64,000 bases of DNA from Luteimonas wenzhouensis (GCF_007859305.1 NZ_VOHE01000004.1:1-64000), one strand, 5' to 3'. Numbered from the stretch's first letter, positions 18,481 to 28,004 are shown. Numbers and translations are program-made. The notes: generated from the letters alone by a model not told the origin.

Positions 18481-19286
18481 CAGTGCGGGGAGCGGGATGG
18501 GGTCGATGTCGCACTACGTGGAATGCGCCCGCGCGCGGCCGCGGCCAGCAGCGACCGTGGCCGCGCATCGGCGGCCACCACCACGTCGTCGAAGCCGGCC
18601 GCGCGCGCGATCGCGGCCAGCCGGTCGCTGGCCGCGAGCACCCGCGCCCGGCGCAGGCGCGGACCCAGGTCGGCGGGCAGGACCTCGAGCAGGCGCTGCA
18701 GCGCCTCGCCGCTGCCCAGGGCCAGGAACAGCGGCGCGCGCAGCCCGCGCAGCCGCGCCAGGGCCTGCGGCGCCGGCGCGGCCGGCACCCGCTCGTACAC
18801 GTCTGCGCGCAGCACCTGCGCCCCCCGCGCGGCCAGGGTCGGCGCGATCAGCCCGCGTCCTCCGGGCGCGGTCACCAGCGCCACCTGCCGTCCGCGCAGC
18901 GAGGCCAGCGCCGGGAGCGCCAGCACGCCCTCGCTGTCCATCCGGGTCGGCGCCAGCACCCCGGACACGCCTGCGCGCCGCAGCGCGCGCGCGGTGCCTT
19001 CGCCCACCGCGAGCCAGGCCTGGCCCGGGCGCGCGCGCAGGCGCCGCAACCCGGCGGCGGCATGCACCGCCGCCGGGCTGGTGAACAGGACGATGTCGGC
19101 CGCGAGCGCGTCGCGCAGCGCTGCGCGGGTGGCGGCGTCGCCTCGCGCCCGGATCCGCCAGGGCGACAGCGCCAGCACGCGCGCGCCGTGGGCGGCGGCG
19201 GCCCGGCGCATCGACGCGTGCTGGCCGACCGGGCGCAGCGAGATCACGTAGCATGCGCGCAATTTCTGCGGGGACGGGGGAGCCAT
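18480..19286 (-). CDS. hemD: Uroporphyrinogen-III synthase
   Basis: A 268-residue enzyme that cyclises hydroxymethylbilane to uroporphyrinogen III in heme biosynthesis. The N-terminal CYVISLRPVGQHASMRRAAA and VLFTSPAAVHAAAGL segments, GEGTARALRRAGV, and the C-terminal LALGSGEALQRLLEVLP are characteristic of HemD. The ATG at 19286 gives ten residues before the conserved start; a TTG nine codons later is the alternative. The ATG lies in CCATGG, whose other strand offers an ATG to the divergent thioesterase gene. hemC is not next to it here. Confidence 0.9.
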   Translation of the reverse strand: MAPPSPQKLRACYVISLRPVGQHASMRRAAAAHGARVLALSPWRIRARGDAATRAALRDALAADIVLFTSPAAVHAAAGLRRLRARPGQAWLAVGEGTARALRRAGVSGVLAPTRMDSEGVLALPALASLRGRQVALVTAPGGRGLIAPTLAARGAQVLRADVYERVPAAPAPQALARLRGLRAPLFLALGSGEALQRLLEVLPADLGPRLRRARVLAASDRLAAIARAAGFDDVVVAADARPRSLLAAAARGRIPRSATSTPSRSPH

Positions 19287-19347
19287 GGCACCAGCTTGGT
19301 GCCTGGCCCCGCGGCCCGCAAGCGACCCGATCCCCACGCCGGACCCG

Positions 19348-19824
19348 ATGGACGAGATTCCCACGCACGCCCTGGACGCGCTGCGGGCGCAGATCATGGC
19401 CATGCCCCCGGCGCGCGCGATGCAGCTGCGCGTCGCCGCCGGCGGCGGCGGGCGCCTGCGCCTGGAAGCGCCGCTGGCCGCCAACGTCAACGACAAGGGC
19501 ACCGCCTTCGGCGGCAGCCTGGCGTCGCTGATGACGCTCGCGGCCTGGGGCCTGACCGCGCTGCGGGTGGAGCTGGCCGGGCTGCCGGCCGAGGTCTACG
19601 TGGCCGATTCCCGGGTGCGCTACCTGGCGCCGCTGCGCGGGGACCTGGTGGCCGAGGCCTGGCTGGAGGAGGGCGGCTGGGACGGGTTCCTCGACACCCT
19701 GCGCCGTCGCGGCCGCGCCCGCGCGACCCTGGCCGCGCACGTGCTGCTGCCCGGCGGCGGCGTGGCCGCCGCGTCGCGCTCGCGCTACGCGGCCATCCTC
19801 AAGCAGGATCCGCCGGCGGCATGA
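19348..19824 (+). CDS. YiiD C-terminal-type thioesterase domain protein
   Basis: A 158-residue hot-dog-fold protein. The core NVNDKGTAFGGSLASLMTLAAWGLTALRVE is typical of the putative thioesterase domain found at the C-terminus of YiiD. ADSRVRYLAPLRGDLVAEA is the second conserved strand region. The likely role is hydrolysis of an acyl-CoA or acyl-ACP, substrate unknown. I chose ATG 19348 because it places the domain close to the N-terminus. ATG 19285 is in frame, has a better ribosome binding site (GGGGGAG) and would add 21 residues, so the start is uncertain. Confidence 0.8.
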   Translation: MDEIPTHALDALRAQIMAMPPARAMQLRVAAGGGGRLRLEAPLAANVNDKGTAFGGSLASLMTLAAWGLTALRVELAGLPAEVYVADSRVRYLAPLRGDLVAEAWLEEGGWDGFLDTLRRRGRARATLAAHVLLPGGGVAAASRSRYAAILKQDPPAA

Positions 19825-19877
19825 CAACCGGCCGGCGCTTGCCTAGCATGGCCGCGACCACCCCGGGGAGCGGCACG

Positions 19878-20300
19878 ATGCGACATGGGCGGAACGTCCC
19901 GATGGCCTGCGCAGGCGTCCTTGCCTGCCTGCTGGCGGCCTGCGCCAGCACCAGCAAGGAGATGTCGGCGCTCGACCGCGCCCAGTACGACTGGTCGGCG
20001 GCGATCCGCTGGGGGCAGGTGGAAGGCGCCTGGGAGATGGTCGACCCGGCGGTCCGCGAAGCGCGGCCGATGACCGACCTGGACTTCGAGCGCTACCGCC
20101 AGGTCCAGGTCTCGTACTACCGGGACATCGCCTCGCGCCGGGGCGACTCCGAAGCCCTGCGCGAGATCGAGGTCGGCGTGATCAACCGCCACACCATGGC
20201 CGAACGCAGCCTGCGCCATACCGAGGCGTGGCGCTACGACCCCGAGGCCAGGACCTGGTGGAACGTGTCCGGCCTGCCCGACTTCTGGGACGGGGAGTAG
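19878..20300 (+). CDS. Hypothetical lipoprotein
   Basis: A 140-residue protein with a lipoprotein signal peptide (MACAGVLACLLAACAS, lipid-modified Cys about residue 23). The mature part has DWSAAIRWGQVEGAWEMVDP and ends in WRYDPEARTWWNVSGLPDFWDGE, rich in Trp. Similar small lipoproteins occur in Xanthomonadaceae, but no function is known to me. GGGGAG precedes the ATG. It follows the thioesterase gene after 53 bases. Confidence 0.75.
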   Translation: MRHGRNVPMACAGVLACLLAACASTSKEMSALDRAQYDWSAAIRWGQVEGAWEMVDPAVREARPMTDLDFERYRQVQVSYYRDIASRRGDSEALREIEVGVINRHTMAERSLRHTEAWRYDPEARTWWNVSGLPDFWDGE

Positions 20301-20383
20301 CGCCGGACCGGCCGCGCGCGGCCCGCCCGGCAACGGGCGGGGTGCTGTGCGACAATCCCGTCCCCCTCCAGACCCGATCCGCC

Positions 20384-20821
20384 GTGGACTTCCAGGAACT
20401 GCTGGCCTTCGCGGGCCGCCACCAGATGCTGTCGCTGATCTTCGTCGGCCTCACCGGCGGCATCATCCTGAACGAGATCTTCGGGCTGCTGCGTCCGTTC
20501 AAGGGCGTGCGCCCGTCCGAGGTCAGCGTGCTGGTCAATCGCGAGAACGCGCTGGTGGTGGACCTGCGCCCGATCGCCGACTTCGACAAGGGCCACATCC
20601 CGGGCTCGAAGAACGTGCAGATGAGCCAGTTCGACCCGGAGAACAAGAAACTGGCCGCGGCCAGGGCGCTGCCGGTGGTGCTGGTGTGCAAGACCGGGTT
20701 CACCGCCGGCGACGCCGCCAAGCGGCTGAAGAAGGCCGGCTTCCAGCGCGTGTACGTGCTCGAGGGCGGCATCGGCAGCTGGCTGCAGGCCGACCTGCCG
20801 CTCGCCCGCGGCCGCGGGTGA
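20384..20821 (+). CDS. Membrane-anchored rhodanese-like protein (YibN type)
   Basis: A 145-residue protein with one N-terminal hydrophobic segment ([20 protein letters not shown]) and a rhodanese domain: [21 protein letters not shown] and the active-site loop [11 protein letters not shown] with its Cys. This is the YibN arrangement, and the gene sits directly before secB and gpsA as yibN does in E. coli (there with grxC between). Sulfur transfer or a membrane role is possible. The start is GTG at 20384; upstream in-frame sequence belongs to the preceding gene region. Confidence 0.88.
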   Translation: MDFQELLAFAGRHQMLSLIFVGLTGGIILNEIFGLLRPFKGVRPSEVSVLVNRENALVVDLRPIADFDKGHIPGSKNVQMSQFDPENKKLAAARALPVVLVCKTGFTAGDAAKRLKKAGFQRVYVLEGGIGSWLQADLPLARGRG

Positions 20822-20876
20822 CGCGAAATGCGATAATCGCCCCTTCACCATCTTCCGATACCGGAGCAGTCCCAGG

Positions 20877-21425
20877 ATGACCGAACAAGCCCCCAACGGC
20901 GGCGCCGCGCCGGCGCAGCAGCCCACCGGCCCGCAGTTCAGCGTGGAGAAGATCTACGTCAAGGACGTCTCGTTCGAGTCGCCCAAGGCGCCGCACGTCT
21001 TCAACGAGCAGGGCCCGCCCCAGATCAACATGAACCTCAACCAGCGGGTCACCCGCCTGGGCGAGAACGCGTTCGAGGTGGTGCTCGGCGTGACCCTGAC
21101 CTGCACCGCCGGCGAAGGCGAGGGCAACACGGTGTACATGGTCGAGGTGCAGCAGGCGGGCGTGTTCGGCCTGGCCGGCTTCGAACCGCAGGTGGTCGAC
21201 GCCCTGCTCGGCACCCAGTGCCCGAACGTGCTCTACCCCTACGCGCGCCAGCTGATCAGCGAGCTGATCCAGGCCGGCGGCTTCGCCCCGTTCCTGCTGC
21301 AGCCGATCAACTTCGACGCGCTGTACGCCGAAGGCCTGCGCCAGCGCCAGGCCCAGGCGCAGGCCGAGTCGCAGTCCGCCCCGGGCGGCGACCTGGCCAA
21401 CAGCGAGACCGCCGGCAACGCCTGA
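20877..21425 (+). CDS. secB: Protein-export chaperone SecB
   Basis: A 182-residue tetrameric chaperone that keeps precursor proteins unfolded and hands them to SecA. The conserved core runs from [19 protein letters not shown] through [31 protein letters not shown] and the [20 protein letters not shown] segment, to [13 protein letters not shown]. The C-terminal tail is longer and Gln/Ala-rich compared with E. coli (155 residues). Three bases separate it from gpsA. Confidence 0.96.
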   Translation: MTEQAPNGGAAPAQQPTGPQFSVEKIYVKDVSFESPKAPHVFNEQGPPQINMNLNQRVTRLGENAFEVVLGVTLTCTAGEGEGNTVYMVEVQQAGVFGLAGFEPQVVDALLGTQCPNVLYPYARQLISELIQAGGFAPFLLQPINFDALYAEGLRQRQAQAQAESQSAPGGDLANSETAGNA

Positions 21426-21428
21426 CCC

Positions 21429-22466
21429 ATGGCGACCCCGGCCGTCGCGGTCGCGGTCCTCGGTGCCGGTTCCTGGGGCACCGCGCTTGCGGCGCTGATC
21501 GCCCGTCACGGCTTCCCCACCACGCTGTGGGGGCGTGACGCGGCGGTCGTCGCGGCGATCGACCAGCGCCACGAGAATCCGCGCTACCTGCCCGGCATCC
21601 CGCTGCCGGACAGCCTGCGCGCCACCACCGACCTGGCCGCCGCGGTGCGCGGTGCCGACCTGCTGCTGGTGGTGGTGCCCTCGCACGCCTTCACCGAGAC
21701 CCTGCGCGCGCTCGCGCCGCTGCGCCCGCCGCATGCAGGGGTGGCCTGGGCGGCCAAGGGCTTCGAGCCCGGCTCCGGGCGCTTCCTGCACGAGGTCGCC
21801 ACCGAACTGCTCGGCGGCGACGTGCCGCTGGCGGTGGTCACCGGCCCCTCGTTCGCCAAGGAGGTGGCCCAAGGGCTGCCGACCGCGCTGACCGTGCAGG
21901 GCGAGAACACGGCCTTCGTGCAGCAGGTCGCCTGCGTGCTGCACGGGCCGGAGTTCCGCGCCTACACCGGCAGCGACATGCGCGGTGCCGAACTCGGCGG
22001 CGCGATGAAGAACGTGCTGGCGGTGGCCACCGGCGTGGCCGACGGCATGGAGCTTGGCCTCAACGCCCGTACCGGCCTGATCACCCGCGGCCTGAACGAA
22101 ATGCTGCGGCTCAACGCCGCGATCGGCGGCCGCCCCGAGACCCTGATGGGCCTGGCCGGCCTCGGCGATCTGGTACTCACCTGCACCGGCGACCTGTCGC
22201 GCAACCGCCGCCTGGGCCTGGCCCTGGGGCGCGGCAAGACGGTGGAGGACGCCGTGCGCGAGATCGGCCAGGTGGTCGAATCGGTGCAGACCGCCGACGA
22301 GGTGATGCGCCTGGCCGACCGCTATGGCCTGGAGCTGCCGATTTCCGAGAGCGTGCGCGACGTGCTCCACGGCGACATCACCCCGGCCGAGGGCCTGGCC
22401 CGGCTGATGGCGCGCGAGCGCAAGGCCGAGTATCCCGAGGCCCTGTTCCAGGGCGCGCAGGACTGA
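21429..22466 (+). CDS. gpsA: Glycerol-3-phosphate dehydrogenase [NAD(P)+]
   Basis: A 345-residue cytosolic enzyme that makes sn-glycerol 3-phosphate from dihydroxyacetone phosphate for phospholipid synthesis. The dinucleotide-binding motif is [19 protein letters not shown]. Further markers are [33 protein letters not shown], the catalytic Lys in [20 protein letters not shown] and [23 protein letters not shown]. The ATG overlaps no other gene and follows secB by three bases, indicating one transcript. Confidence 0.96.
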   Translation: MATPAVAVAVLGAGSWGTALAALIARHGFPTTLWGRDAAVVAAIDQRHENPRYLPGIPLPDSLRATTDLAAAVRGADLLLVVVPSHAFTETLRALAPLRPPHAGVAWAAKGFEPGSGRFLHEVATELLGGDVPLAVVTGPSFAKEVAQGLPTALTVQGENTAFVQQVACVLHGPEFRAYTGSDMRGAELGGAMKNVLAVATGVADGMELGLNARTGLITRGLNEMLRLNAAIGGRPETLMGLAGLGDLVLTCTGDLSRNRRLGLALGRGKTVEDAVREIGQVVESVQTADEVMRLADRYGLELPISESVRDVLHGDITPAEGLARLMARERKAEYPEALFQGAQD

Positions 22467-22880
22467 GGGGCCTGCCCGCCCGCCCCGGGCGGCCGGACGA
22501 CCGCGCCGGTGCCATGCCCATCGCCACCGGGCCCGTGTCCACCGGCAGTTCCTGAAGGGGTGGGGGCGGCCGCGGCCCGCGGCGACGCGCGGGCGCAAAA
22601 AAGCCCGGCCGTTTCCAGCCGGGCCACGGACCGACGTCGGGAGAGAGAGGGAGCGACGCCGTCGTCGTGGCCAGGGAGGCCGGGGCCTGCCTGGCGGCTT
22701 CCCGTCGGTCCAGGCCTGCTGCCGCGGAGGGGCGCTGGCAGGATCACGTGGAAAGCCCTGATATGAAGATCGCCCGGGTGAAGGGGAGGGAGCACACCGT
22801 CGGGGAGAACGGGTCACCCGGGCGAGGGCTGTATTGTCGGGCATCGCCGCGCGCATTGCATTAATATTGTACTACTGGGT
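22467..22880. other. Gene-free stretch rich in inverted repeats
   Basis: No convincing gene is seen in these 414 bases between the convergent gpsA and AraC-type genes. The stretch holds a minus-strand intrinsic terminator (22597-22624), a 9-base inverted repeat (GGACCGACG at 22628-22636 and CGTCGGTCC at 22703-22711) and a perfect 12-base inverted repeat (TCGCCCGGGTGA at 22770-22781 and TCACCCGGGCGA at 22814-22825). It ends in an AT-rich run near 22857-22872. A structured RNA on the minus strand, either a 3' untranslated region or a separate small RNA, would explain this. Confidence 0.5.
22597..22624 (-). terminator. Intrinsic terminator, minus strand
   Basis: On the minus strand GCCCGGC, an 8-base loop and GCCGGGC are followed by six T. 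This is a canonical Rho-independent terminator for transcripts coming from the AraC-type gene side, 257 bases beyond its stop. Confidence 0.8.
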
Positions 22881-23579
22881 TCAGGAACTCTCCGTTCTGC
22901 TGCCGGAACGCTGGCGGGTCGGTCCCGCGGATTCGGCACGCACCAGCGCACGATAATCGCGTGGCGGCATGCCCACCGTGGCCCGGAACTGGCGCGCGAA
23001 CGCGCTCTGGTCGGTGAATCCGCAGGCCTGGCCGATCTCGGCGATGCTCCCTTCGCCATGCAGCATGCGCATGGCGGCCTCGATCCGCAGCTTGGTGAGC
23101 ATCTGCTGCGGGGTGATCTGGAACACCCGGCGGAACAGCCGTTCCAGCTGGGAGACCGAGACCCCGGCGATCGCCGCCAGCGCCGCGGCCCGCAACGGCT
23201 CGTCGAAGTGCGCCTGCATGTGGGCCAGCGTCTGCTGCAGCCGGGCGAACGAGGAATGCTGGCTGTCGGGCTGGCCGAGGTCGCGCGAGATCCCGATCAG
23301 GCCGCTGATGCGCGCGCCGTCGCGCAGCGGCTGCTTGAAGGTCAGGCACCAGCCGCGCCGGCGGTTGGGGTACAGCTGCAGTTCGAGCACGTTGTCGAAG
23401 GTCTCGCCGGCCAGCACCCGGCGGTCCTGGGCGATATAGGTCGCCGCCAGGCCGGGCGGATACAGCTCGAGCACGCTCCTGCCGATGATCTCCTCGCGCC
23501 CGCGCAGGCCCAGGCGCTGGACCAGGGTCCGGTTCACGTGCACGTACCGGCACTGGTCGTCCTTGATGAAGAACACCAC
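22881..23579 (-). CDS. PAS-containing AraC-family regulator, 5' end unclear
   Basis: The frame encodes a PAS domain (VFFIKDDQCRYVHVNRTLVQRLG onward) and a C-terminal AraC/XylS DNA-binding domain with two helix-turn-helix motifs (AAIAGVSVSQLERLFRRVF and IAEIGQACGFTDQSAFARQFR, ending in GMPPRDYR). The listed GTG at 23579 truncates the PAS domain. In frame upstream lies a good N-terminus (IDFQLPPAQLQGLFDPLPDV), but no ATG, GTG or TTG precedes it before a stop. The ATG at 23682 would fit but is one base out of frame. Either a one-base indel lies at about 23640-23680 or a non-standard start is used. Confidence 0.78.
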   Translation of the reverse strand: MVFFIKDDQCRYVHVNRTLVQRLGLRGREEIIGRSVLELYPPGLAATYIAQDRRVLAGETFDNVLELQLYPNRRRGWCLTFKQPLRDGARISGLIGISRDLGQPDSQHSSFARLQQTLAHMQAHFDEPLRAAALAAIAGVSVSQLERLFRRVFQITPQQMLTKLRIEAAMRMLHGEGSIAEIGQACGFTDQSAFARQFRATVGMPPRDYRALVRAESAGPTRQRSGSRTESS

Positions 23580-23804
23580 GTCCGGCAGCGGGTCGAACAG
23601 GCCCTGCAGCTGCGCCGGCGGAAGCTGGAAGTCGATGGCGGCGTCTCCGGAAGTCGCGGCGCCGGTGTGGTGGCGCCGTCATCCCATTATGCACGCATCG
23701 GCGTTTCCGGACGGGGCTCCGCGGGGGAGGAAGCCATCGCATGCAGGAACGACATGCGGATCACCGGTCAGCGTATGTGCGGATCACCGCATGAGGCCGG
23801 CAGC

Positions 23805-24269
23805 TCACGCGGCGCCGTCGAAGCCCAGCTGGCGCCAGGCCTCGAACGCCACCACCGCCACCGCGTTGGACAGGTTGAGGCTGCGGTTGCCCGGGCGCAT
23901 GGGCAGGCGCAGGCGCCGGTGGGGGGGCACCGACGCGAGCGCCTCCTCCGGCAGCCCGCGGGTTTCGCAGCCGAACACGAACGTGTCGCCGGCCAGGTAG
24001 CGCGGCCGGTCGTAGCGCACGCTGCCGCGGGTGCTCACCGCGAACACGCGTTCGGGCGCGATCCGCGCCAGCGCCTCGGCCAGCGTGTCGTGGACCTGCA
24101 CCGTCGCGTACTCGTGGTAGTCCAGCCCCGCCCGGCGCAGGTGGCGGTCGTCCAGGTCGAAGCCCAGCGGCCGCACCAGGTGCAGGCGCGCGCCGGTGTT
24201 GGCGCACAGCCGGATCACGTTGCCGGTGTTGGGCGGGATCTCCGGCTGGTGGAGGATGATGTCGAACAC
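23805..24269 (-). CDS. trmL: tRNA (cytidine(34)-2'-O)-methyltransferase TrmL
   Basis: A 154-residue SPOUT-class methyltransferase acting on the wobble base of tRNA-Leu isoacceptors. Motifs are the N-terminal LHQPEIPPNTGNVIRLCANTG with its conserved Asn and Arg, DTFVFGCETRGLP, and the trefoil-knot end LPMRPGNRSLNLSNAVAVVAFEAWRQ. Length and start match the family exactly. It is preceded by an SDR gene on the same strand. Confidence 0.95.
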   Translation of the reverse strand: MFDIILHQPEIPPNTGNVIRLCANTGARLHLVRPLGFDLDDRHLRRAGLDYHEYATVQVHDTLAEALARIAPERVFAVSTRGSVRYDRPRYLAGDTFVFGCETRGLPEEALASVPPHRRLRLPMRPGNRSLNLSNAVAVVAFEAWRQLGFDGAA

Positions 24270-24341
24270 GATCGCCGCGAACCGAAGGGAGGCGGTGATT
24301 GTCGCCCGCGCGGCCGCCGATGGCGCCGCCGGCCCGCGTGC

Positions 24342-25049
24342 CTACCAGGGGAGCGCGGCGCCCTGCCAGTCGAGGAAGCGGCCGCTGTCGCTGCTGTCCA
24401 GCCCCGCGACCACGCGCAGCATGCCGGCCACGGCTTCGGTCGGCGCCACCTCGGCATTGTTGCCGCCCATGTCGGTGCGGACCCAGCCGGGGCTGATCGC
24501 GACCACCACGATCCCGCGCCCGGACAGCGCGTGCGCCAGCTGCACCGTGGCCATGTTCAGCGCCGCCTTGCTCATGCAGTAGCTGGGGGTGCCGAAGCGA
24601 CCGGCGAGGGCGATCGCGCCCAGGCTCGAGGACAGGTTGACCACCCGCGCGCCGTCGGCCAGCAGCGGTTCCAGCGTCTGGGTCAGCAGCAGCGGGCCGA
24701 TCGCGTTGACCCGGAAGCTGTCCTCGAAGTTCGCGGCCGACAGGCTGCCCAAGCGCTCGCCCGAATGCAGCACGCCGGCGTTGTTGACCAGCAGCCCCAG
24801 GCGCGCCCCTTGCCCGAGCACCAGCGGCAGTTCGCGCGCCAGCTCCTGGTGCGAGTGCGGGCGGGCGAGGTCGAGCGGCAGCACGTGCAGTCGCCCGGGG
24901 TGGTCCCCGGCGAGCGTATTGAGCGCGTTGGCCCGCCCGGGCTGGCGGCAGGCGGCGATCACGTGGTCGCCCTGCGCGAGCAGCTGGCGGGTGAACTCCA
25001 GCCCCAGGCCGCGGTTGGCGCCGGTGACGAGGACGTGGCGTCTGGTCAT
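24342..25049 (-). CDS. Short-chain dehydrogenase/reductase
   Basis: A 235-residue SDR. The cofactor motif is VTGANRGLGLEFTRQL, the structural motif is LLVNNAGVLHSGE, and the active site has Ser in VVNLSSSLGAIA with Tyr and Lys in SYCMSKAALN. The sequence resembles the C-factor-like SDR branch. The substrate is unknown. It is divergent from the M16 peptidase gene and 72 bases upstream of trmL on the same strand. Confidence 0.9.
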   Translation of the reverse strand: MTRRHVLVTGANRGLGLEFTRQLLAQGDHVIAACRQPGRANALNTLAGDHPGRLHVLPLDLARPHSHQELARELPLVLGQGARLGLLVNNAGVLHSGERLGSLSAANFEDSFRVNAIGPLLLTQTLEPLLADGARVVNLSSSLGAIALAGRFGTPSYCMSKAALNMATVQLAHALSGRGIVVVAISPGWVRTDMGGNNAEVAPTEAVAGMLRVVAGLDSSDSGRFLDWQGAALPW

Positions 25050-25163
25050 CTTCCCAGTGTGCGCACGCTGTGTTCAGGCGGCGTCGTCGTCCAGCGGGAC
25101 CTGCGTCCGGGCCCGGCCCGGCGCCTTCGCTACCATGGCGCGTTTCCGCTGCCTGGACCCGAC

Positions 25164-28004
25164 ATGCCGACGTTCCGATCCGCCCTGCGCCCCGCCCTGC
25201 TCTCGTTCGCCTTCGTCCTGGCCACCGGACTGGCGGCCCTGGCGGCGATGGCCCGTGCCGCGGACGAGGTCGCCGTCGACATCCCCTACGACACCTTCAC
25301 CCTGCCCAACGGCCTGCGCGTGGTGGTCCACACCGACCGCAAGGCGCCGATCGTGGCGGTCAACGTCTGGTATCACGTGGGCAGCAAGGACGAACCGGCC
25401 GGGCGCAGCGGCTTCGCCCACCTGTTCGAGCACCTGATGTTCCAGCGCAGCGAGCACCACGACGGCGAGTTCTTCGAGCCGTTCACCGCGGTCGGCGCCA
25501 CCGACCAGAACGGCACCACCAACGCCGACCGCACCAACTACTTCCAGAACGTCCCCACCACCGCGCTGGACATGGCGCTGTGGATGGAGTCCGACCGCAT
25601 GGGCCACCTGTTGGGCGCGATCGACCAGGCCGCCCTCGACCAGCAGCGCGGCGTGGTCCAGAACGAGAAGCGCCAGCGCGAGAACCAGCCCTACGGCCAG
25701 GTCTGGGAGCGGCTCACCCGCGCGCTGTACCCGAAGGACCATCCCTACGGGCACAGCGTGATCGGATCCATGAACGATCTCGATGCGGCTTCGCTCGACG
25801 ACGTGCGGCAGTGGTTCCACGCCTGGTACGGGCCCAACAACGCGGTGCTGGTGCTGGCCGGCGACATCGACCTGGCGACCGCGAAGGAGAAGGTCGCCCG
25901 CTACTTCGGGCACATCCCCGCCGGACCGACCATGGCCCGGCCGCCGGTGGACGTCGCCCGCCGCGCGCACTCCACGCGCGAGGTGATGCACGATACGGTC
26001 CCGCAGCCGCGCATCTACCGGGCCTGGAACGTGCCCGAAACCGGCAACCCCGAACTGCAGCACCTGCAGCTGCTGGCCTACCTGCTCGGCGGTGCCCGGT
26101 CCTCACGCCTGGACTCGCGCCTGCTGCACGGCGACCGGCTGGTGGACGGGGTCAGCGCTTCGGTCAGCCCCGGCCAGCTGGGCTCCAACTTCTACATCGT
26201 GGCCACGGTCAAGGAAGGCGTGGATCCGGCGCAGGTGGAAGCAGTGATCGACGAGGAGCTCGCGCGCCTGGTCGGGGAGGGCCCCACGGCGGAGGAACTC
26301 GAACGCGCGCGCACCACGATCCGCGCCGGCTTCATCCGCGGGATCGAGCGTATCGGCGGTTTCGGCGGCAAGGCCGACGTGCTGGCCGAATGCACCGTCT
26401 TCCACGGCGACCCGGGCTGCTTCCGCGAACAGCTCGCGACCCTCTCCAGCGCCACCGCCGACGACGTGCGGCGCGCCGGTGCGCGCTGGCTGGGCGAGGG
26501 CAGCCACACGATCGTGGTCGAGCCGGGCGAGCGCACGCCGCTGCCCGAAGAGCCGGCGGCCCGGCCCGAGCCGTTCGAGCTGCCGGCGCCGGACCCGAAG
26601 TACAGCACCCTGCCGCCGGCGGTCGACCGCAGCCTCGGCGTGCCGCGCACCACCCAGTTCCCGGAACTGAAGTTCCCCGCGCTGCAGCGCGCGCGCCTGT
26701 CCAACGGCAGCACCGTGATCCTGGCCGAGCGCCACGAGGTGCCGGTGGTGCAGCTGGCCTACGTGTTCGACGGCGGCCACGCCACCGATCCGGCCGACCG
26801 CGCCGGCACCGCCGAGTTCGCCATGGGCCTGCTCGACGAGGGCGCGGCCGGCCTGGGCCCGCTGGAGTTCGCCCGCCGCGCCGAACTGCTGGGCCTGGGC
26901 CTGGGCGCCAGCGCCTCGCAGGATGGCGCCAGCGCCTGGGCGTCGGCGCTGCGCGAGAACCTCGACCCGTCGCTGGCCCTGTTCGCCGACATGGTGCGGC
27001 GCCCGAACTTCGATCCGGCCGAGATCGAGCGGGTGCGCGCGACCTGGATCGCCGGCATCCGCCAGCAGAAAGCGCGCCCGGCGGGCATGGCCGGGCGTGT
27101 CCTGCCGGGGCTGCTGTACGGCCCGGACCATCCCTACGGCCGCCTGGGCAGCGGCACCGAGGCGTCGATCGCCGCGCTCGGCCGCGAGGACCTGCTCGCC
27201 TACCACCGGCGCTGGGTGCGCCCGGAAGGGGCGACGGTGATCGTGGTCGGCGACACCACGCTGGCCGAGATCGTGCCGTTGCTCGAGCGCCACTTCGGCG
27301 ACTGGGCCGGCGAAGACCAGCCGCCGGCGCCGGTGGAGCTGCCGCAGGTGCCGCTGCCGCCGGCGCCGCGGGTGTTCCTGATCGACCAGCCCGGCGCGGT
27401 CCAGGCCAACATCTTCGCCGGCCACCTGGTGCCCTCCAGCACCGACCCGGGCGCGGTGCGGCTGGAGCTGGCCAACGGCGTGCTGGGCGGCGACTTCACC
27501 GCGCGCCTGAACATGAACCTGCGCGAGGACAAGCACTGGTCCTACGGCGCCCACAGTTCGCTCGGCGGCGCACTGGGCCAGCGCCGCTGGCTGGTGTCGG
27601 CGCCGGTGCAGATCGACAGGACCGGCGAGGCGATGGCCGAGATCCAGCGCGAGGTGGCCGACTTCGCCAATGGCAGGCGGCCACCCACCGAAGCCGAGGT
27701 GGCGCGCGCCAAGGCGATCCAGACGCGGACCCTGCCCGGCGCCTACGAGACCGCGTGGTCGGTGCTCGGCACCATCAGCGGGATCGTCCGCTACGGGCGC
27801 CCGGACGACTACGTGTTCCGGCGCAAGGCCGAGGTGGAGGCGGCGACGCCGGCCGAGGTCGCCGACGCGGCGCGCACGCTCCGGCCAGAGGCGCTGACCT
27901 GGGTGGTGGTGGGCGATCTGGCGCTGACCGAGGCCCCGGTGCGCGAACTGGCCCTGGGCGAGGTACAGGTGATCGATGCCGACGGCAAGCCGGTCGCCAG
28001 GTGA
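25164..28004 (+). CDS. M16-family zinc peptidase, two-domain
   Basis: A 946-residue secreted (periplasmic) peptidase. The signal peptide is in the first 33 residues (LLSFAFVLATGLAALAAMARA). The first M16 domain carries the inverted zinc motif HLFEH at 86-90 with the downstream Glu in QQRGVVQNEKRQREN. The second domain (from about residue 500, LSNGSTVILAERHEVPVVQLAYVFDGG) has lost the zinc motif, as usual for the paired half that closes the chamber. The architecture matches the pitrilysin-like proteins common in this family, which degrade peptides. GC content and codon use are like the neighbours. Confidence 0.93.
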   Translation: MPTFRSALRPALLSFAFVLATGLAALAAMARAADEVAVDIPYDTFTLPNGLRVVVHTDRKAPIVAVNVWYHVGSKDEPAGRSGFAHLFEHLMFQRSEHHDGEFFEPFTAVGATDQNGTTNADRTNYFQNVPTTALDMALWMESDRMGHLLGAIDQAALDQQRGVVQNEKRQRENQPYGQVWERLTRALYPKDHPYGHSVIGSMNDLDAASLDDVRQWFHAWYGPNNAVLVLAGDIDLATAKEKVARYFGHIPAGPTMARPPVDVARRAHSTREVMHDTVPQPRIYRAWNVPETGNPELQHLQLLAYLLGGARSSRLDSRLLHGDRLVDGVSASVSPGQLGSNFYIVATVKEGVDPAQVEAVIDEELARLVGEGPTAEELERARTTIRAGFIRGIERIGGFGGKADVLAECTVFHGDPGCFREQLATLSSATADDVRRAGARWLGEGSHTIVVEPGERTPLPEEPAARPEPFELPAPDPKYSTLPPAVDRSLGVPRTTQFPELKFPALQRARLSNGSTVILAERHEVPVVQLAYVFDGGHATDPADRAGTAEFAMGLLDEGAAGLGPLEFARRAELLGLGLGASASQDGASAWASALRENLDPSLALFADMVRRPNFDPAEIERVRATWIAGIRQQKARPAGMAGRVLPGLLYGPDHPYGRLGSGTEASIAALGREDLLAYHRRWVRPEGATVIVVGDTTLAEIVPLLERHFGDWAGEDQPPAPVELPQVPLPPAPRVFLIDQPGAVQANIFAGHLVPSSTDPGAVRLELANGVLGGDFTARLNMNLREDKHWSYGAHSSLGGALGQRRWLVSAPVQIDRTGEAMAEIQREVADFANGRRPPTEAEVARAKAIQTRTLPGAYETAWSVLGTISGIVRYGRPDDYVFRRKAEVEAATPAEVADAARTLRPEALTWVVVGDLALTEAPVRELALGEVQVIDADGKPVAR

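Noticed and set aside
15982-19251. A 1089-residue plus-strand frame over hemD-hemX-hemY
   Set aside because: Antisense to three recognised genes, rich in Arg, Gly and Gln, without motifs.
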